From Clostridiales bacterium (lineage in GTDB: Bacteria > Bacillota > Clostridia > Saccharofermentanales > Saccharofermentanaceae), in the NCBI GenBank assembly GCA_017515465.1, contig JAFWFV010000018.1, forward strand, positions 1 to 64,000: DNA of 64,000 bases. Direction: 5' to 3'. The translations under genes were made by a program, and so were the position numbers. The notes under the pieces are model-generated. The model saw only the letters and a program-made list of their open reading frames with translations. It had not been told where the DNA came from and made no database searches. The number at the start of each line of letters is the position of its first letter. Within the stretch, counting starts at the first letter, position 1. Of the stretch, positions 17,203 to 26,139 are shown one piece after another.

Positions 17203-17439
17203 TTAACCCTCTGTGTCGAAATAGATTCTGATAGATCTGGCATCGGCGGACGATATGCCTTTTACGGCGGACAGTTCCTCCTCCGTTGCCTTCTCTATGT
17301 TCTTGATTGTACCAAAATGAGAGAGCAAAATCTTTCTCTTCGAAGGTCCGATCCCCGGGATGTTCTCCAGGCGGTATCTGATGTTCCTCTTGCCGGACAG
17401 CTTCCTCTGATATGTGATCGCAAATCTGTGGACCTCGTT
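17203..17439 (-). pseudogene. uvrC: Detached 3' part of uvrC (HhH domain)
   Basis: Directly after the TAG at 17440-17442 the uvrC frame stays open for 78 codons to TAA at 17203-17205. It encodes NEVHRFAITYQRKL, the usual continuation of UvrC, then the tandem helix-hairpin-helix: IPGIGPSKRKILLSHFG and the second hairpin AVKGISSADA. No internal ATG with a ribosome binding site offers an independent start. The family normally has Gln before NEVHRFA/DEAHRFA, so CAG to TAG is the simplest history. Confidence 0.85.
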
Positions 17440-19077
17440 CTAGACGGCAGTGAGGAACCTCAGGAGCGATATCTCCTCATCGGTGAGATCCTTTCTCTCC
17501 AGGGAGATCTGCTCGCCGTTTTCAAATACGATCCCCGCTGTCCTGTGACGGTCATTCTTGACCATGCCTGCCAGGAGTATGTTTTCCGTTCCTGGCATGG
17601 ATCTGACGATCCCGGCAATTGCCGAAAGCTGGCCTTTGCCGCCGTCTGCCAGTATGAGATCCGGAAGGTCAAATCCATCGGACGAGTTGTGGGCAAACCT
17701 CCTGGACAGGGTCTCTCTCATGGAGGCGAAATCATCCTGGGTCACTACCTGTTTCATCTTGAACAGTCTGTAGGACTGCTTGTCGGGTTTCCCGCCCTTA
17801 AAGACGACCATGCCGGAGCATATGTCATCGTTGCCGTGATTTGAAATGTCAAAGGATTCCACTCTCTTTATGCTGCCTTCGGGTGCTCCCATGAGCTTTT
17901 CCAGATATCTGACGGGGGCTTCGGGATCAGCGCCTGCACCGCCTCCTCTCAGGATCCTCCTGACCATCATCTCGCGGGCATTTCTCATGGCGAGCTGCGA
18001 CAGTTCGCGGAGTTCACCTCTCTGTGCAACATGGATGCTGATCCTCCGTCCTGCCAGTTCTGACAGATACGAGGACAGATCAGATGAGGAATCCTCATCC
18101 AGGATATCTGAAGGCACTACCACCGTGGCAGGGATCCTGGGGGCATTCTCATAATACTGGGTTATAAATCCCTTCAGTATGTCCGGTGCATCTTCTGCGG
18201 TGCCGGTCATGAAATAGGTCGAGGAACCTACGACCCTTCCTTCCCTGACCTCCAGCTTGCGGACGCATGTCTCACCAGCATCAGAATAGATGCCTATTGC
18301 ATCCACATCGCGCCTGATCTCCATGAACACATGCTGGTTTTTCCTGATATTTGCTATTGCGCTGAGCCTGTCCCTATATACTGCAGCCTTCTCGAATTCC
18401 AGCTCCTCTGATGCCCGGGCCATCTCTATCCTGAGCTTTTCCGTTATACCTTCGTAATCGCCCTCAAAGAAGCTGACGATCTGACGGATCATGGCCTGAT
18501 AATCCTCTGCGGAAACATCTCCCGAGCAGGGAGCCATGCACTTACCTATATGATAGTTGAGGCAGGGTCTCTCCTTGCCGATGTCCCTGGGGAATACTTT
18601 CCTGCATCTCTTGAGAGGGAAGATGTTATCGATGGTCTTTATTACCTCGTAGAGGTCTGAATTCATGTAGGGACCATAGTAGAGGGCTCCGGCCTTTCTC
18701 ATCTTCTCGTCAACCCTGAAGGATTTGAAGACCCTCGGGTACTGTTCGTTCAGTGTGATGCAAATATAGGGGTATCCCTTGTCATCCCTCAGGAGGATAT
18801 TGTACTTGGGCTGGTATCTCTTGATGAGATTGGCCTCCAGCAGGAGAGCCTCGGATTCCGACCCTACGACCGTATATTCAAAATCAGCCACATGGCTGAC
18901 CATCGCACGTACCTTGGGGTGGGCGATGGGGCCTGATGCGAAATAGCTCTTGAGCCTGTTCCTCAGTTTCTTGGCTTTGCCCACATAAATAATACATCCC
19001 GAAGAGTCCTTCATCAGGTAAACTCCGGGATCCTGTGGTACAGTATCTAATCTGGCGTCGAAATTTCCGTTCATCAT
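17440..19077 (-). CDS. uvrC: Excinuclease ABC subunit C, truncated by an in-frame amber codon
   Basis: 545 residues ending ...FLTAV at a TAG, where family members continue for about 75 more. UvrC makes both incisions in UvrABC nucleotide excision repair. Present: the GIY-YIG 3'-nuclease (GVYLMKD...IIYVGKAKKLRNRL, near 13-45), the UVR motif region (about 200-235), and the RNase H-like 5'-nuclease with ESFDISNHG and LILADGGKGQ catalytic acids. Missing: the C-terminal (HhH)2, needed for DNA binding and for the 5' incision on many substrates. The start overlaps the HPr-like stop (ATGA). Either a recent nonsense mutation, amber suppression, or a sequencing/assembly error; the downstream frame is undamaged. 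Confidence 0.9.
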   Translation of the reverse strand: MMNGNFDARLDTVPQDPGVYLMKDSSGCIIYVGKAKKLRNRLKSYFASGPIAHPKVRAMVSHVADFEYTVVGSESEALLLEANLIKRYQPKYNILLRDDKGYPYICITLNEQYPRVFKSFRVDEKMRKAGALYYGPYMNSDLYEVIKTIDNIFPLKRCRKVFPRDIGKERPCLNYHIGKCMAPCSGDVSAEDYQAMIRQIVSFFEGDYEGITEKLRIEMARASEELEFEKAAVYRDRLSAIANIRKNQHVFMEIRRDVDAIGIYSDAGETCVRKLEVREGRVVGSSTYFMTGTAEDAPDILKGFITQYYENAPRIPATVVVPSDILDEDSSSDLSSYLSELAGRRISIHVAQRGELRELSQLAMRNAREMMVRRILRGGGAGADPEAPVRYLEKLMGAPEGSIKRVESFDISNHGNDDICSGMVVFKGGKPDKQSYRLFKMKQVVTQDDFASMRETLSRRFAHNSSDGFDLPDLILADGGKGQLSAIAGIVRSMPGTENILLAGMVKNDRHRTAGIVFENGEQISLERKDLTDEEISLLRFLTAV

Positions 19078-19334
19078 ACCTGAGGGTTTCTCAGGAAAGA
19101 AGCGAGACAGTCAACCGCTGCCTGTGCGTCATCGCCCTCAGCAGTGATCTCTATCTCAGCACCGTTCTCGATACCCAGGGACATAACGCCGAGCAGGCTC
19201 TTGGAATTGGCACGCCTTCCGCCTCTGACGAAATAGATCGTGCTCCTGAAAGAAGATGCCTTCTGGATAAGTGTTGCAACCGCCTTCATCGCAAGTGCGT
19301 CTTCACAATTAAATACAACTGTCTCCTCAGCCAT
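19074..19334 (-). CDS. HPr/Crh-like protein lacking the phosphorylatable histidine
   Basis: 86 residues from the ATG at 19332-19334 (GGAGGGG 4 bases upstream; the earlier in-frame ATG at 19346 contains that site). HPr fold: the regulatory serine region ANSKSLLGVMSLG matches the Ser46 site of HPr/Crh. The His15 site, normally GLHARPA, reads ALAMKAVA, with Ala in place of His and no P-loop Arg, so PTS phosphotransfer is impossible. This is Crh-like: a Ser-phosphorylated partner of CcpA. It overlaps uvrC by 4 bases and heads the operon. No gluing PTS genes are near. Regulation through HPr kinase is inferred. Confidence 0.82.
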   Translation of the reverse strand: MAEETVVFNCEDALAMKAVATLIQKASSFRSTIYFVRGGRRANSKSLLGVMSLGIENGAEIEITAEGDDAQAAVDCLASFLRNPQV

Positions 19335-19375
19335 ATTCCCCTCCATACAGAATGAGATATCATAGAACAGAGTAA

Positions 19376-19404
19376 AGTATATTTTTGTAAATGACCTAAG
19401 TCAA
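19376..19404 (-). promoter_or_regulatory. Promoter of the HPr-like/uvrC operon
   Basis: Minus strand TTGACT (19399-19404), 17-bp spacer, TATACT (19376-19381), about 40 bases before the HPr-like start codon. An A/T-rich stretch continues upstream to the rimI stop. Confidence 0.8.
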
Positions 19405-19485
19405 CATTTCCAGGACCAATGAAACCAATTTCGACATTATGGTTCAAATATCAAAAAAGTGATAAATTATTTTGTTCAAATTGCC

Positions 19486-19932
19486 TTATGAGATCTCCAT
19501 GCTCATGAGCAGGGCGTTCCTGCCGGGGCCGTAATAATCACCGCGGCGGTTATATTCCGTAAAGCCCAGTTTTCCATACAGGGCCATCGCAGCAGCGTTG
19601 GTATCCTCCACCTCGAGGAACACCTTGCGGACCCCTTTCCGCTTCAGTTCATCCAGGGCAAATTCCATGAGCTTTCTGCCGATGCCCTCTCTCCTTCTGG
19701 CTGCTGTCACGGCGAGGTTTCCTATCTCCGCCTCATCCAGGACGCAGGATACTCCCACATATCCCGAACCTTCCGCGATAACGGCAAAGGAGAATGTCCC
19801 TTGCTCATCACCTTTGTATTCCAGCAGCCTTGATATGGCATCTTCCGCCCACGGGTGCCAGATGCATTCCTTTTCCAGCTCCATTATGAATTCCAGATCG
19901 CCCTGATCTGCAAAGCGGATGGCGGGGATCAT
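19486..19932 (-). CDS. rimI: RimI-like GNAT N-acetyltransferase
   Basis: 148 residues from the ATG at 19930-19932, which overlaps the tsaB stop as ATGA; a frame extending to 19965 would overlap further. GNAT fold with acetyl-CoA pyrophosphate loop RRREGIGRKLM, followed by FLEVEDTNAAAMALYGKLGF, the RimI hallmark. RimI acetylates the N-terminal alanine of ribosomal protein S18. It follows tsaE-tsaB exactly as in many Firmicutes and proteobacteria, where a second tsa gene (tsaD) often comes next; here tsaD is not adjacent. Confidence 0.9.
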   Translation of the reverse strand: MIPAIRFADQGDLEFIMELEKECIWHPWAEDAISRLLEYKGDEQGTFSFAVIAEGSGYVGVSCVLDEAEIGNLAVTAARRREGIGRKLMEFALDELKRKGVRKVFLEVEDTNAAAMALYGKLGFTEYNRRGDYYGPGRNALLMSMEIS

Positions 19933-20621
19933 TTCTTGAATCTCTCTGCCTGGGATACGGCGCAATACCTGGCCGTTACCTGCTCAGCGGGTATGAGGTC
20001 AGGTTCGATCCTGGCGGCCTTGGCGATCCCGGACGGGAGTATGACCGCGCCCTTGGCATATTCGGCCCTGACGCCTGCCTCATCCATGAATTCGCGGAGG
20101 GTGTCCGCGCCATCGCCCACGACTATGATCCTGGGCTTGCTCGACCCTGCCATCAGTTTGACCTCGTGGACCAAGTCATAGGCATTATATGCATTTTCCT
20201 CGATGATCTGCTCATTCGTCCTGGCATTGAGCATCTGGGCAAATACCCTCTTGTTGCGGGCATCAAAGCAGGGGATGAAATATGTGTTCCTCCCCTGGTC
20301 ATCGGCGATCTCGCAGGACAGCGCCAGAGCCAGTGTGGATGATACCGGAACCACCTGTTTCCCCGCTGCCAGGGCCATGCCCTTTACGGCAGAAATGCCG
20401 ATCCTGATGCCGGTAAAGGATCCCGGTCCTACACAGACCGCAAAGTAATCTATCTGATCGAAGCTCATTCCGGCCTGCTCCATCACCCTCGACACGAGAG
20501 GCATGAAAGTCTCCGAATGGGTCCTCTTATCGTTGCACACTTCGTATGCGACGGGCTTCTTCCCGTCAAAGATCCCCGCACAGCAAGTGGAATTGGAAGT
20601 ATCGGCAGCAAGAACTATCAC
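19929..20621 (-). CDS. tsaB: tRNA threonylcarbamoyladenosine biosynthesis protein TsaB
   Basis: 230 residues. TsaB partners TsaD and TsaE to put t6A on position 37 of ANN-decoding tRNAs. ASKHA-type start ILAADTSNSTCCAG; DYFAVCVGPGSFTGIRIG is the family signature; it lacks the metal-binding histidines of TsaD. Overlaps tsaE (4 bases) and rimI (4 bases), so the three are one translational unit. Confidence 0.95.
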   Translation of the reverse strand: MIVLAADTSNSTCCAGIFDGKKPVAYEVCNDKRTHSETFMPLVSRVMEQAGMSFDQIDYFAVCVGPGSFTGIRIGISAVKGMALAAGKQVVPVSSTLALALSCEIADDQGRNTYFIPCFDARNKRVFAQMLNARTNEQIIEENAYNAYDLVHEVKLMAGSSKPRIIVVGDGADTLREFMDEAGVRAEYAKGAVILPSGIAKAARIEPDLIPAEQVTARYCAVSQAERFKK

Positions 20622-21082
20622 AGATCCATCTCCTTTATGATCCTGCCCATACCGGGCGCTCTGTCGTCGGATATCTCTATCGTGAAATTCCTCTCATCGC
20701 CGGTGCCGGTGATCTCTATCCCTATGACATTTTCCGGCAGGATATCCGAAATGATGTTGCTCCACTCTATCACGCATACTCCGTCCCTGTCAAAGTACTC
20801 GTCAAAACCTGAGCGGAGGAAATCCTCGCTGTCTGACAGTCTGTATGTATCAAAGTGGAATACGGGAAGCCTGCCGTCGTATTCGTTTACGATGGTAAAT
20901 GTGGGAGAGGATACAAAGGATGTGGAGTTCAGCCCTCTGGCCAGTCCCCTGGTAAAACATGTCTTGCCTGCACCCAGATCGCCGTCCAGAGTAATGATAT
21001 CGCCGGCTCTCAATATGGCGGCGATACGTGATGCGAATTCTTCAGTCTGTCCGGCAGATGATGTCCTGAGTACGAATTTCAA
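20618..21082 (-). CDS. tsaE: tRNA threonylcarbamoyladenosine biosynthesis ATPase TsaE
   Basis: 154 residues. P-loop GDLGAGKTCFTRGLARGL near residues 34-51, followed by SPTFTIVNEY and the HFD.YRL (Walker B-like) line, all family hallmarks. Its ATP hydrolysis drives turnover of the TsaBD t6A synthase. Starts 7 bases after the EAL-protein gene, ends in an ATGA overlap with tsaB. Confidence 0.95.
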   Translation of the reverse strand: MKFVLRTSSAGQTEEFASRIAAILRAGDIITLDGDLGAGKTCFTRGLARGLNSTSFVSSPTFTIVNEYDGRLPVFHFDTYRLSDSEDFLRSGFDEYFDRDGVCVIEWSNIISDILPENVIGIEITGTGDERNFTIEISDDRAPGMGRIIKEMDL

Positions 21083-21089
21083 GGAGACC

Positions 21090-23609
21090 TTACTGACCTC
21101 TTTCCTTGAAATACTTATTCTCGAAGTTGAATACAGTCAGGGGCTTGCTGAAATAGTAGCCCTGAAAAATGTCGGCACCCATGTTCCTGATGATGTTGAC
21201 CTGGTTCTCGTTCTCGACACCCTCTACTACGACACGCATGTTGATGGAGTGAACGAGTGTTGTGACGGCGGAGATAAACGACTTGTTAAAGCTGTCAGTC
21301 TCAACGTCGTCTACGAATGTCTTGTCTATCTTGATCTCGTCAACGGGAAGTTCCTTGAGATAGTTAAATGATGAGTAGCCTGTACCGAAATCATCGAGGG
21401 CGACCCTGACGTGCTCACTCCTCAGCTTGATGAAGTTACGCTTACTCATAGCCAGGTTTTTCATAAGGGACGTCTCTGTGATCTCTATAAGGATGTTCTG
21501 GGGAGGAAGCCCGTATTTCTTGAGCATTCCCAGGACCTTGTTGGCGAAATCACGCTTGACGATATCGTCAGCCGTTACGTTGATGTGCACGTAAAATGCC
21601 TTGGGGGCACCGTTATTGATCCATGTGGCACACTGGGCGATCGCCTGTTCCAGGATCCATGTGCCTACGATCTCCATCTGGTCAGTGGATTCCAGCGCAC
21701 CTACGACCCTCTCGGGGTTTACGATCTCGCCGGTATCGGATACCCATCTGAGCAGTGCCTCCGCACCCTCGAGCTTGCCTGTCTTGGCGTGGATGAGAGG
21801 CTGGTAATGGAGCTGGAAACTCTCCATGTTGTTACGGATGGACTGCAGGATCTGATGCTCAAAGTCGAGTCTCTCCTTGAGTTCTCTCTTGTCCGTAGGA
21901 GAGTAGACTGCGTACTTGAGGTTCTTGTCCTTCTTGACCTTGTGCAGGGCTATCTCTGCATTGACCAGCAGCTCGTCTATGGTGGATCCGCTGTAGGGAT
22001 AAAGCGATGCGGATAGACCGAGGGAAACGAAGAATGATCCGAATCCCGTATCGACGGGTTCGGTTGTCAGTTCCTGGAGCATGTCCATATATTCACCGAC
22101 GGTCTTCCTGGTGGCGTGGGGCCAGAGGATGACGAATACGTCGACGCCGCTGTGGTACAGCTTTGCATCCTTGGGCAGGTTGGCATTGAGTATATCCGAC
22201 AGGCAGATCAGGATCTCGTTTCCTGCGGATCTGCCGTATCTGTCATTAAAACTATGGAATCCGTTGATGTCGCACATTACGACGGCAGCGGACAGGAGAT
22301 CCTTGTTGCGGATCATTTCCTTTGCATCAGTAAGGAGTTTGTCCCTCATGGGGAGTCCGGTAAGTTCGTTAAGCGAGTCAGCCTTCTCCACGCTCTCCCT
22401 GGTCTCGTTCATGGATGTCATGTCAAAGAGGGTTCCTACGCAGATGCTGTCCTTGGTGCCTTCATCCACATATGTCTTGCCCCTGCATGCGATCCACATG
22501 ACCTTGCCGTTCTGATTCCTGATCCTGACCTCGAAGGAGTATCTGTCAACATTGCCGTCAAAGATCCTGTTGATGATCGCTATGAACCTGTCCTTGTCAG
22601 CATCGATGACCTTGGCAGCGATGGGGTCGACACAATCATCCCTGTACTCCAGCTTTGCTTCCTCGAAAAGTTCCCTGATGTTCTCGGAAAAAGTGAGGAT
22701 CTTGCGTTTTATGTCGTACTGGAACGTGATGGCCTCAGTACCTTCGATGATGTTCCTCCTGAGCTGCTCCTTGCGGATCAGGTCCGTGATATCGGTGAAC
22801 GAACCGGAGATATATCTCAGGTCTTTCTTGTCACTATGCCTGGTGATGTCTTCCTGGATCCTGCTGGAATCCTGATCGGACAGTCCGTTGCATCTCAGAT
22901 ACAGCTTGCCCTTGGCAGGCGCCATTGCCGTGATGACAACATCCTCAGGCAGGGAGTGGTTCTTGATATAGTACTCAAAGATCCCCGTCAGTTTTTCGAA
23001 CTGGTCGGGATCTATGTAGTCTGCCAGGCCCTTCCTGAAATCGTCTATCTTCCATGAGGGAAGAGCAAAATCACTGGTGAACTTGTCATTGACATAAAGG
23101 GAATTGTCTGCAAAATCGATGATAAAGAAATACTCGTTGAGGGAACCTGAGAACAGCTGTCTGGCACATCTCTCCATCCTGCTTACAGGCTGCTCGAGGA
23201 TAATGCCGATTATGTATTTGTCCCCAACCTTGCTGACCTGTCTGCAGTTCATGGTGACATGCTCCACATCATATGCCGTATAGTTCATGTCGAAATAGAT
23301 GGTAACATCCTCGACTACGCCTATGGCCAGGTCCTTGAATATGATGTCCAGCTGGGATTTGACCTTTCCCCTGAACTCATCGGTCACATACTGCAGGAAT
23401 GCATCGATCACGACACCCTCTGAGACGGTGCCTCCCATGATCTTTCTCATTCCGTCAGTGAAATAAAGGAGTTTTTCCTTGGGGTCGTATACAAAGCCAC
23501 AGAGCATGAAAGAGGATACGATATCCATGAAATCGCCCAGATTCGTCCTGTTGAGAATCTTGAGCTTTTCTTCTCTACTACCAAACAATTCAAGATTGTG
23601 CTCGGACAT
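21090..23609 (-). CDS. PAS-degenerate GGDEF-EAL c-di-GMP phosphodiesterase
   Basis: 839 residues. One or two PAS-like regions (about 30-130 and 290-405, the second with the W-rich VMWIACRGKTYVDEG), a GGDEF domain (about 420-575) and an EAL domain (about 590-835). The GGDEF motif reads SGVDVF, so cyclase activity is probably lost. The EAL domain keeps its core: GAEALLRW, the LDDFGTGYSSFNYL loop, the IKIDKTFV strand and VVVEGVEN. It therefore probably degrades c-di-GMP, with the degenerate GGDEF as GTP sensor. No membrane segment, so cytoplasmic. It lies between rsmI and tsaE, an unusual site for such a gene. Confidence 0.9.
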   Translation of the reverse strand: MSEHNLELFGSREEKLKILNRTNLGDFMDIVSSFMLCGFVYDPKEKLLYFTDGMRKIMGGTVSEGVVIDAFLQYVTDEFRGKVKSQLDIIFKDLAIGVVEDVTIYFDMNYTAYDVEHVTMNCRQVSKVGDKYIIGIILEQPVSRMERCARQLFSGSLNEYFFIIDFADNSLYVNDKFTSDFALPSWKIDDFRKGLADYIDPDQFEKLTGIFEYYIKNHSLPEDVVITAMAPAKGKLYLRCNGLSDQDSSRIQEDITRHSDKKDLRYISGSFTDITDLIRKEQLRRNIIEGTEAITFQYDIKRKILTFSENIRELFEEAKLEYRDDCVDPIAAKVIDADKDRFIAIINRIFDGNVDRYSFEVRIRNQNGKVMWIACRGKTYVDEGTKDSICVGTLFDMTSMNETRESVEKADSLNELTGLPMRDKLLTDAKEMIRNKDLLSAAVVMCDINGFHSFNDRYGRSAGNEILICLSDILNANLPKDAKLYHSGVDVFVILWPHATRKTVGEYMDMLQELTTEPVDTGFGSFFVSLGLSASLYPYSGSTIDELLVNAEIALHKVKKDKNLKYAVYSPTDKRELKERLDFEHQILQSIRNNMESFQLHYQPLIHAKTGKLEGAEALLRWVSDTGEIVNPERVVGALESTDQMEIVGTWILEQAIAQCATWINNGAPKAFYVHINVTADDIVKRDFANKVLGMLKKYGLPPQNILIEITETSLMKNLAMSKRNFIKLRSEHVRVALDDFGTGYSSFNYLKELPVDEIKIDKTFVDDVETDSFNKSFISAVTTLVHSINMRVVVEGVENENQVNIIRNMGADIFQGYYFSKPLTVFNFENKYFKERGQ

Positions 23610-23676
23610 GCAAGACAGACTCCTAGTATTCTATAAAGAAGATTTTAACAGATTTAAACTGTGATTATAAGACCCC

Positions 23677-24507
23677 TTACATTACATCCTTGCGTCTTTT
23701 TACAATGATGTCATATATGTCTTTTTTGTTAGCGCCCGTCCTGGATGCAACTTCTGCTGCGATCTCCTTGGTCGACATCCCGGTTCCCTCAAGCTGTGCG
23801 ATAAGACTGTCTATATCACACTCTTCCTCCTCACGGGTTTCGCTTAGGGGCTCAAGGCACAGAACGAACTCGCCCTTCGGTGGGGTATTCTCAAAATAAG
23901 CCTTAGCTTCATTTACGTTCATCCTTATGACCTGCTCGTATTTCTTGGTCAGTTCACGGCAGAATGCACACATGTTGTCACCAAATCCCGCGCCGATGAG
24001 CTCATCGATAAGCTTGTTCAGCCTGTGGGGAGCCTCATAGATGACCATTGTCTCCCTGTATTCCCTGAGTCTTTCCAGACGCTGCCTGCGGGGCTTGCTC
24101 TCCGAGGGGAGGAATCCTTCGAAGTGATAATATCTGGTATCCAGGCCGCTGAGGACCAGTGCTGATATGGCAGCAACGGGACCGGGAACTACGGACACAT
24201 CCACGCCTTCATCGATGCATAGCCTGACCAGATCCTGGCCGGGATCGCTGATCGAGGGCATGCCGGCATCTGAGACCAGACTCACGGTCAGGCCTTCCTT
24301 CATCATCCTGACGAGCACCGGGCCCTTGGCCGCCTTGTTATGTTCATGATAGGAAAACAGTTTGCCGCTGATCCCCATCTGCGACAGCAGCAGTCCGGTC
24401 CTTCTGGTATCCTCGCATGCGATAACATCCGAGGCAGACAGCACCTCTTTTGCACGGGGTGACATATCACCCAGGTTTCCGATGGGTGTTCCGACTAGAT
24501 AAAGCAA
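23677..24507 (-). CDS. rsmI: 16S rRNA (cytidine(1402)-2'-O)-methyltransferase
   Basis: 276 residues. Tetrapyrrole-methylase-like fold: LYLVGTPIGNLGDMSPRA at the start, ACEDTRRTGLLL, SDAGMPSISDPG and VPGPVAAISAL are the family blocks. Methylates C1402 of 16S rRNA (helix 44, P site) from SAM. A C-terminal extension (about 230-276) with a predicted helix-turn-helix-like end is common in Firmicutes (YraL). Its start overlaps the trmN6 stop region by 13 bases. Confidence 0.95.
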   Translation of the reverse strand: MLYLVGTPIGNLGDMSPRAKEVLSASDVIACEDTRRTGLLLSQMGISGKLFSYHEHNKAAKGPVLVRMMKEGLTVSLVSDAGMPSISDPGQDLVRLCIDEGVDVSVVPGPVAAISALVLSGLDTRYYHFEGFLPSESKPRRQRLERLREYRETMVIYEAPHRLNKLIDELIGAGFGDNMCAFCRELTKKYEQVIRMNVNEAKAYFENTPPKGEFVLCLEPLSETREEEECDIDSLIAQLEGTGMSTKEIAAEVASRTGANKKDIYDIIVKRRKDVM

Positions 24508-25277
24508 TCCTTGTGTTCTCCTTCGTAGATCCCGTTCATCCTGTCCGCATCGTCAAGGAACAGAGGCGGAAGGATCCTGATCTTTGACCTGTTATTTCCT
24601 ACCCTGCCTGCGATCAGTATCGAAGACGCCTCCCTGCCCTGTTTGGGATGGACAGGAAGGAGCCGGGTGGGACTGATGTTCATGTTATCCATCAGGCTCA
24701 TTACTTCAGTCAGCCTGTCGGCCTTCATTACCATTATAATATGTCCCGTCGAGGGTATCACCCTGGACTTGGATGCCCTGAGGAAATCCTCCAGGCCGCC
24801 GTTTTCTTCGAACCTGCCAGCCAGTTTCTCCCCGGATGACTTTGCAGGATCTGTCCTGACGTTATTCTGTGCATTAAAAAATGGCGGGTTGGAAAATACC
24901 ACGTCATACTGTCTCTGTTTTATCTCGCCGGGAAATGACCTGATGTCGCAGTTAAATGCCCTTACCCTGTCCTCCACACCGTTGGCGGAGATGTTGAGCC
25001 TTAGTACGTCACAGGGAACATCCATTATCTCGCAGCAGTCGATGGTACAGTCAGGAAGCCTGGCAGCGACGCACATGGCAGCTCCCCCGCAGCCTGATCC
25101 CAGTTCCAGAAAAGACGTGCTGCGGTAAGCGCCGCCTTTGTCCTTTCTCGCAAATGAAGCTGCAAACCAGGCCAGAAGGACACTGTCCGTCCCGAACCTG
25201 AACCCGTCCTTCTGCTGGTAGAGGATAAAATCCCTCCTGCCGATATTATCAAGCGTCAGGTTATCAGGATCTGTCAT
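24495..25277 (-). CDS. trmN6: tRNA1(Val) (adenine(37)-N6)-methyltransferase-like
   Basis: 260 residues from the ATG at 25275-25277, where similarity begins (NLTLDNIGRRDFILYQQKDGFRFGTDSVLLA); an upstream in-frame ATG at 25334 would add 19 unlike residues. Rossmann methyltransferase: ELGSGCGGAAMCVAARLP SAM loop, then NPPFF catalytic motif (amino-N6/N4-type). YfiC/TrmN6 proteins methylate A37 of tRNA-Val; in Firmicutes the partner is exactly this ricT-trmN6-rsmI order. Starts inside the ricT 3' end and ends with TAG at a normal length. Confidence 0.88.
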   Translation of the reverse strand: MTDPDNLTLDNIGRRDFILYQQKDGFRFGTDSVLLAWFAASFARKDKGGAYRSTSFLELGSGCGGAAMCVAARLPDCTIDCCEIMDVPCDVLRLNISANGVEDRVRAFNCDIRSFPGEIKQRQYDVVFSNPPFFNAQNNVRTDPAKSSGEKLAGRFEENGGLEDFLRASKSRVIPSTGHIIMVMKADRLTEVMSLMDNMNISPTRLLPVHPKQGREASSILIAGRVGNNRSKIRILPPLFLDDADRMNGIYEGEHKDCFI

Positions 25278-26139
25278 CTCTGTCGTTCTTTTTGGCGGGA
25301 CACTTCTCACAGTTGTGCTCAGGAGCCTCAACATTCAGAGGAGCGATATCCTCCCACCTGTACTTCTCGATCTCAGTTGCCTCATCGTTGGTGAACTTTA
25401 CTGAGACCTCCTCGGAGATGAGGGATACGTCAGTTACTATGCCAAAGCCCAGAGGAGTCTTGATCTTCCTGCCTACCTTGGGCAGGCGCTTAAGGGCCTC
25501 CTCGTATGCTTCCTTCTCAAACTGCAGGCAGCACATGAGCCTGCCGCAGGCGCCGTTGAGCTTGCTGGGATTCAGGGCCAGACCCTGATCCCTGGCCATG
25601 CGGAGAGTAACGGGAGCGAAGTGGTTCAAAAACGTGCAGCAGCACATCTCCCTGCCGCATATTCCTATGCCGCCTACCAGCTTTGCCTCATCCCTGGATC
25701 CGATCTGTCTGAGCTCGATCCTGACATGGAATTCAGACGCGAGCCTCTTGACCAGTTCACGGAAATCCACTCTGTTATCAGCCGTGAAATAGAAGACTAC
25801 CTTCTTACCGTCAAATGCGAACACCGTATCGCAGAGGTTCATATCGAGACCGAGCTCTTCTATGAACTTCTGGCACTTTGCATTGGCTTCCTTTTCCCTG
25901 GCCTGCTTATCCTCATATACGGCCAGTTCCTCAGGAGTTGCCTTGCGCAGGACGGGGATGAGGCTGTCGCCATCCTCCTTGCCGTCGATCACATAGGGAG
26001 ATTCGATGACATGTGCCATATCCTCGCCCAGGTTGGTATTGACCATGACCTTGTCGCCTATCTTAAGGCTCATTCCGTCACATCTGTATCTGTAAACACG
26101 ACCCGCTTCCCTGAAGCGGCAATTGACTACCTTTGTCAT
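25264..26139 (-). CDS. ricT: PSP1-domain protein RicT (YaaT)
   Basis: 291 residues. The PSP1 domain lies about 60-150; the cysteine-rich stretch GICGREMCCCTFL and CGRLMCCLQFE supplies the ligands of the two 4Fe-4S clusters of the Bacillus RicAFT complex, which affects RNase Y processing, sporulation and biofilm. A C-terminal CEKCPAKK adds two more Cys. The gene sits after holB as in Bacillus (holB-yaaT), overlapped by ATGA. RicA/RicF are not adjacent. Confidence 0.93.
   Translation of the reverse strand: MTKVVNCRFREAGRVYRYRCDGMSLKIGDKVMVNTNLGEDMAHVIESPYVIDGKEDGDSLIPVLRKATPEELAVYEDKQAREKEANAKCQKFIEELGLDMNLCDTVFAFDGKKVVFYFTADNRVDFRELVKRLASEFHVRIELRQIGSRDEAKLVGGIGICGREMCCCTFLNHFAPVTLRMARDQGLALNPSKLNGACGRLMCCLQFEKEAYEEALKRLPKVGRKIKTPLGFGIVTDVSLISEEVSVKFTNDEATEIEKYRWEDIAPLNVEAPEHNCEKCPAKKNDRDDRS

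Noticed and set aside
17440-17442. TAG in uvrC as evidence for a recoded stop (Gln or Pyl)
   Set aside because: TAG also ends the VanX-like gene (9203) and trmN6 (24495) at normal family lengths, and no other gene has an internal TAG; a point mutation or read error is simpler.
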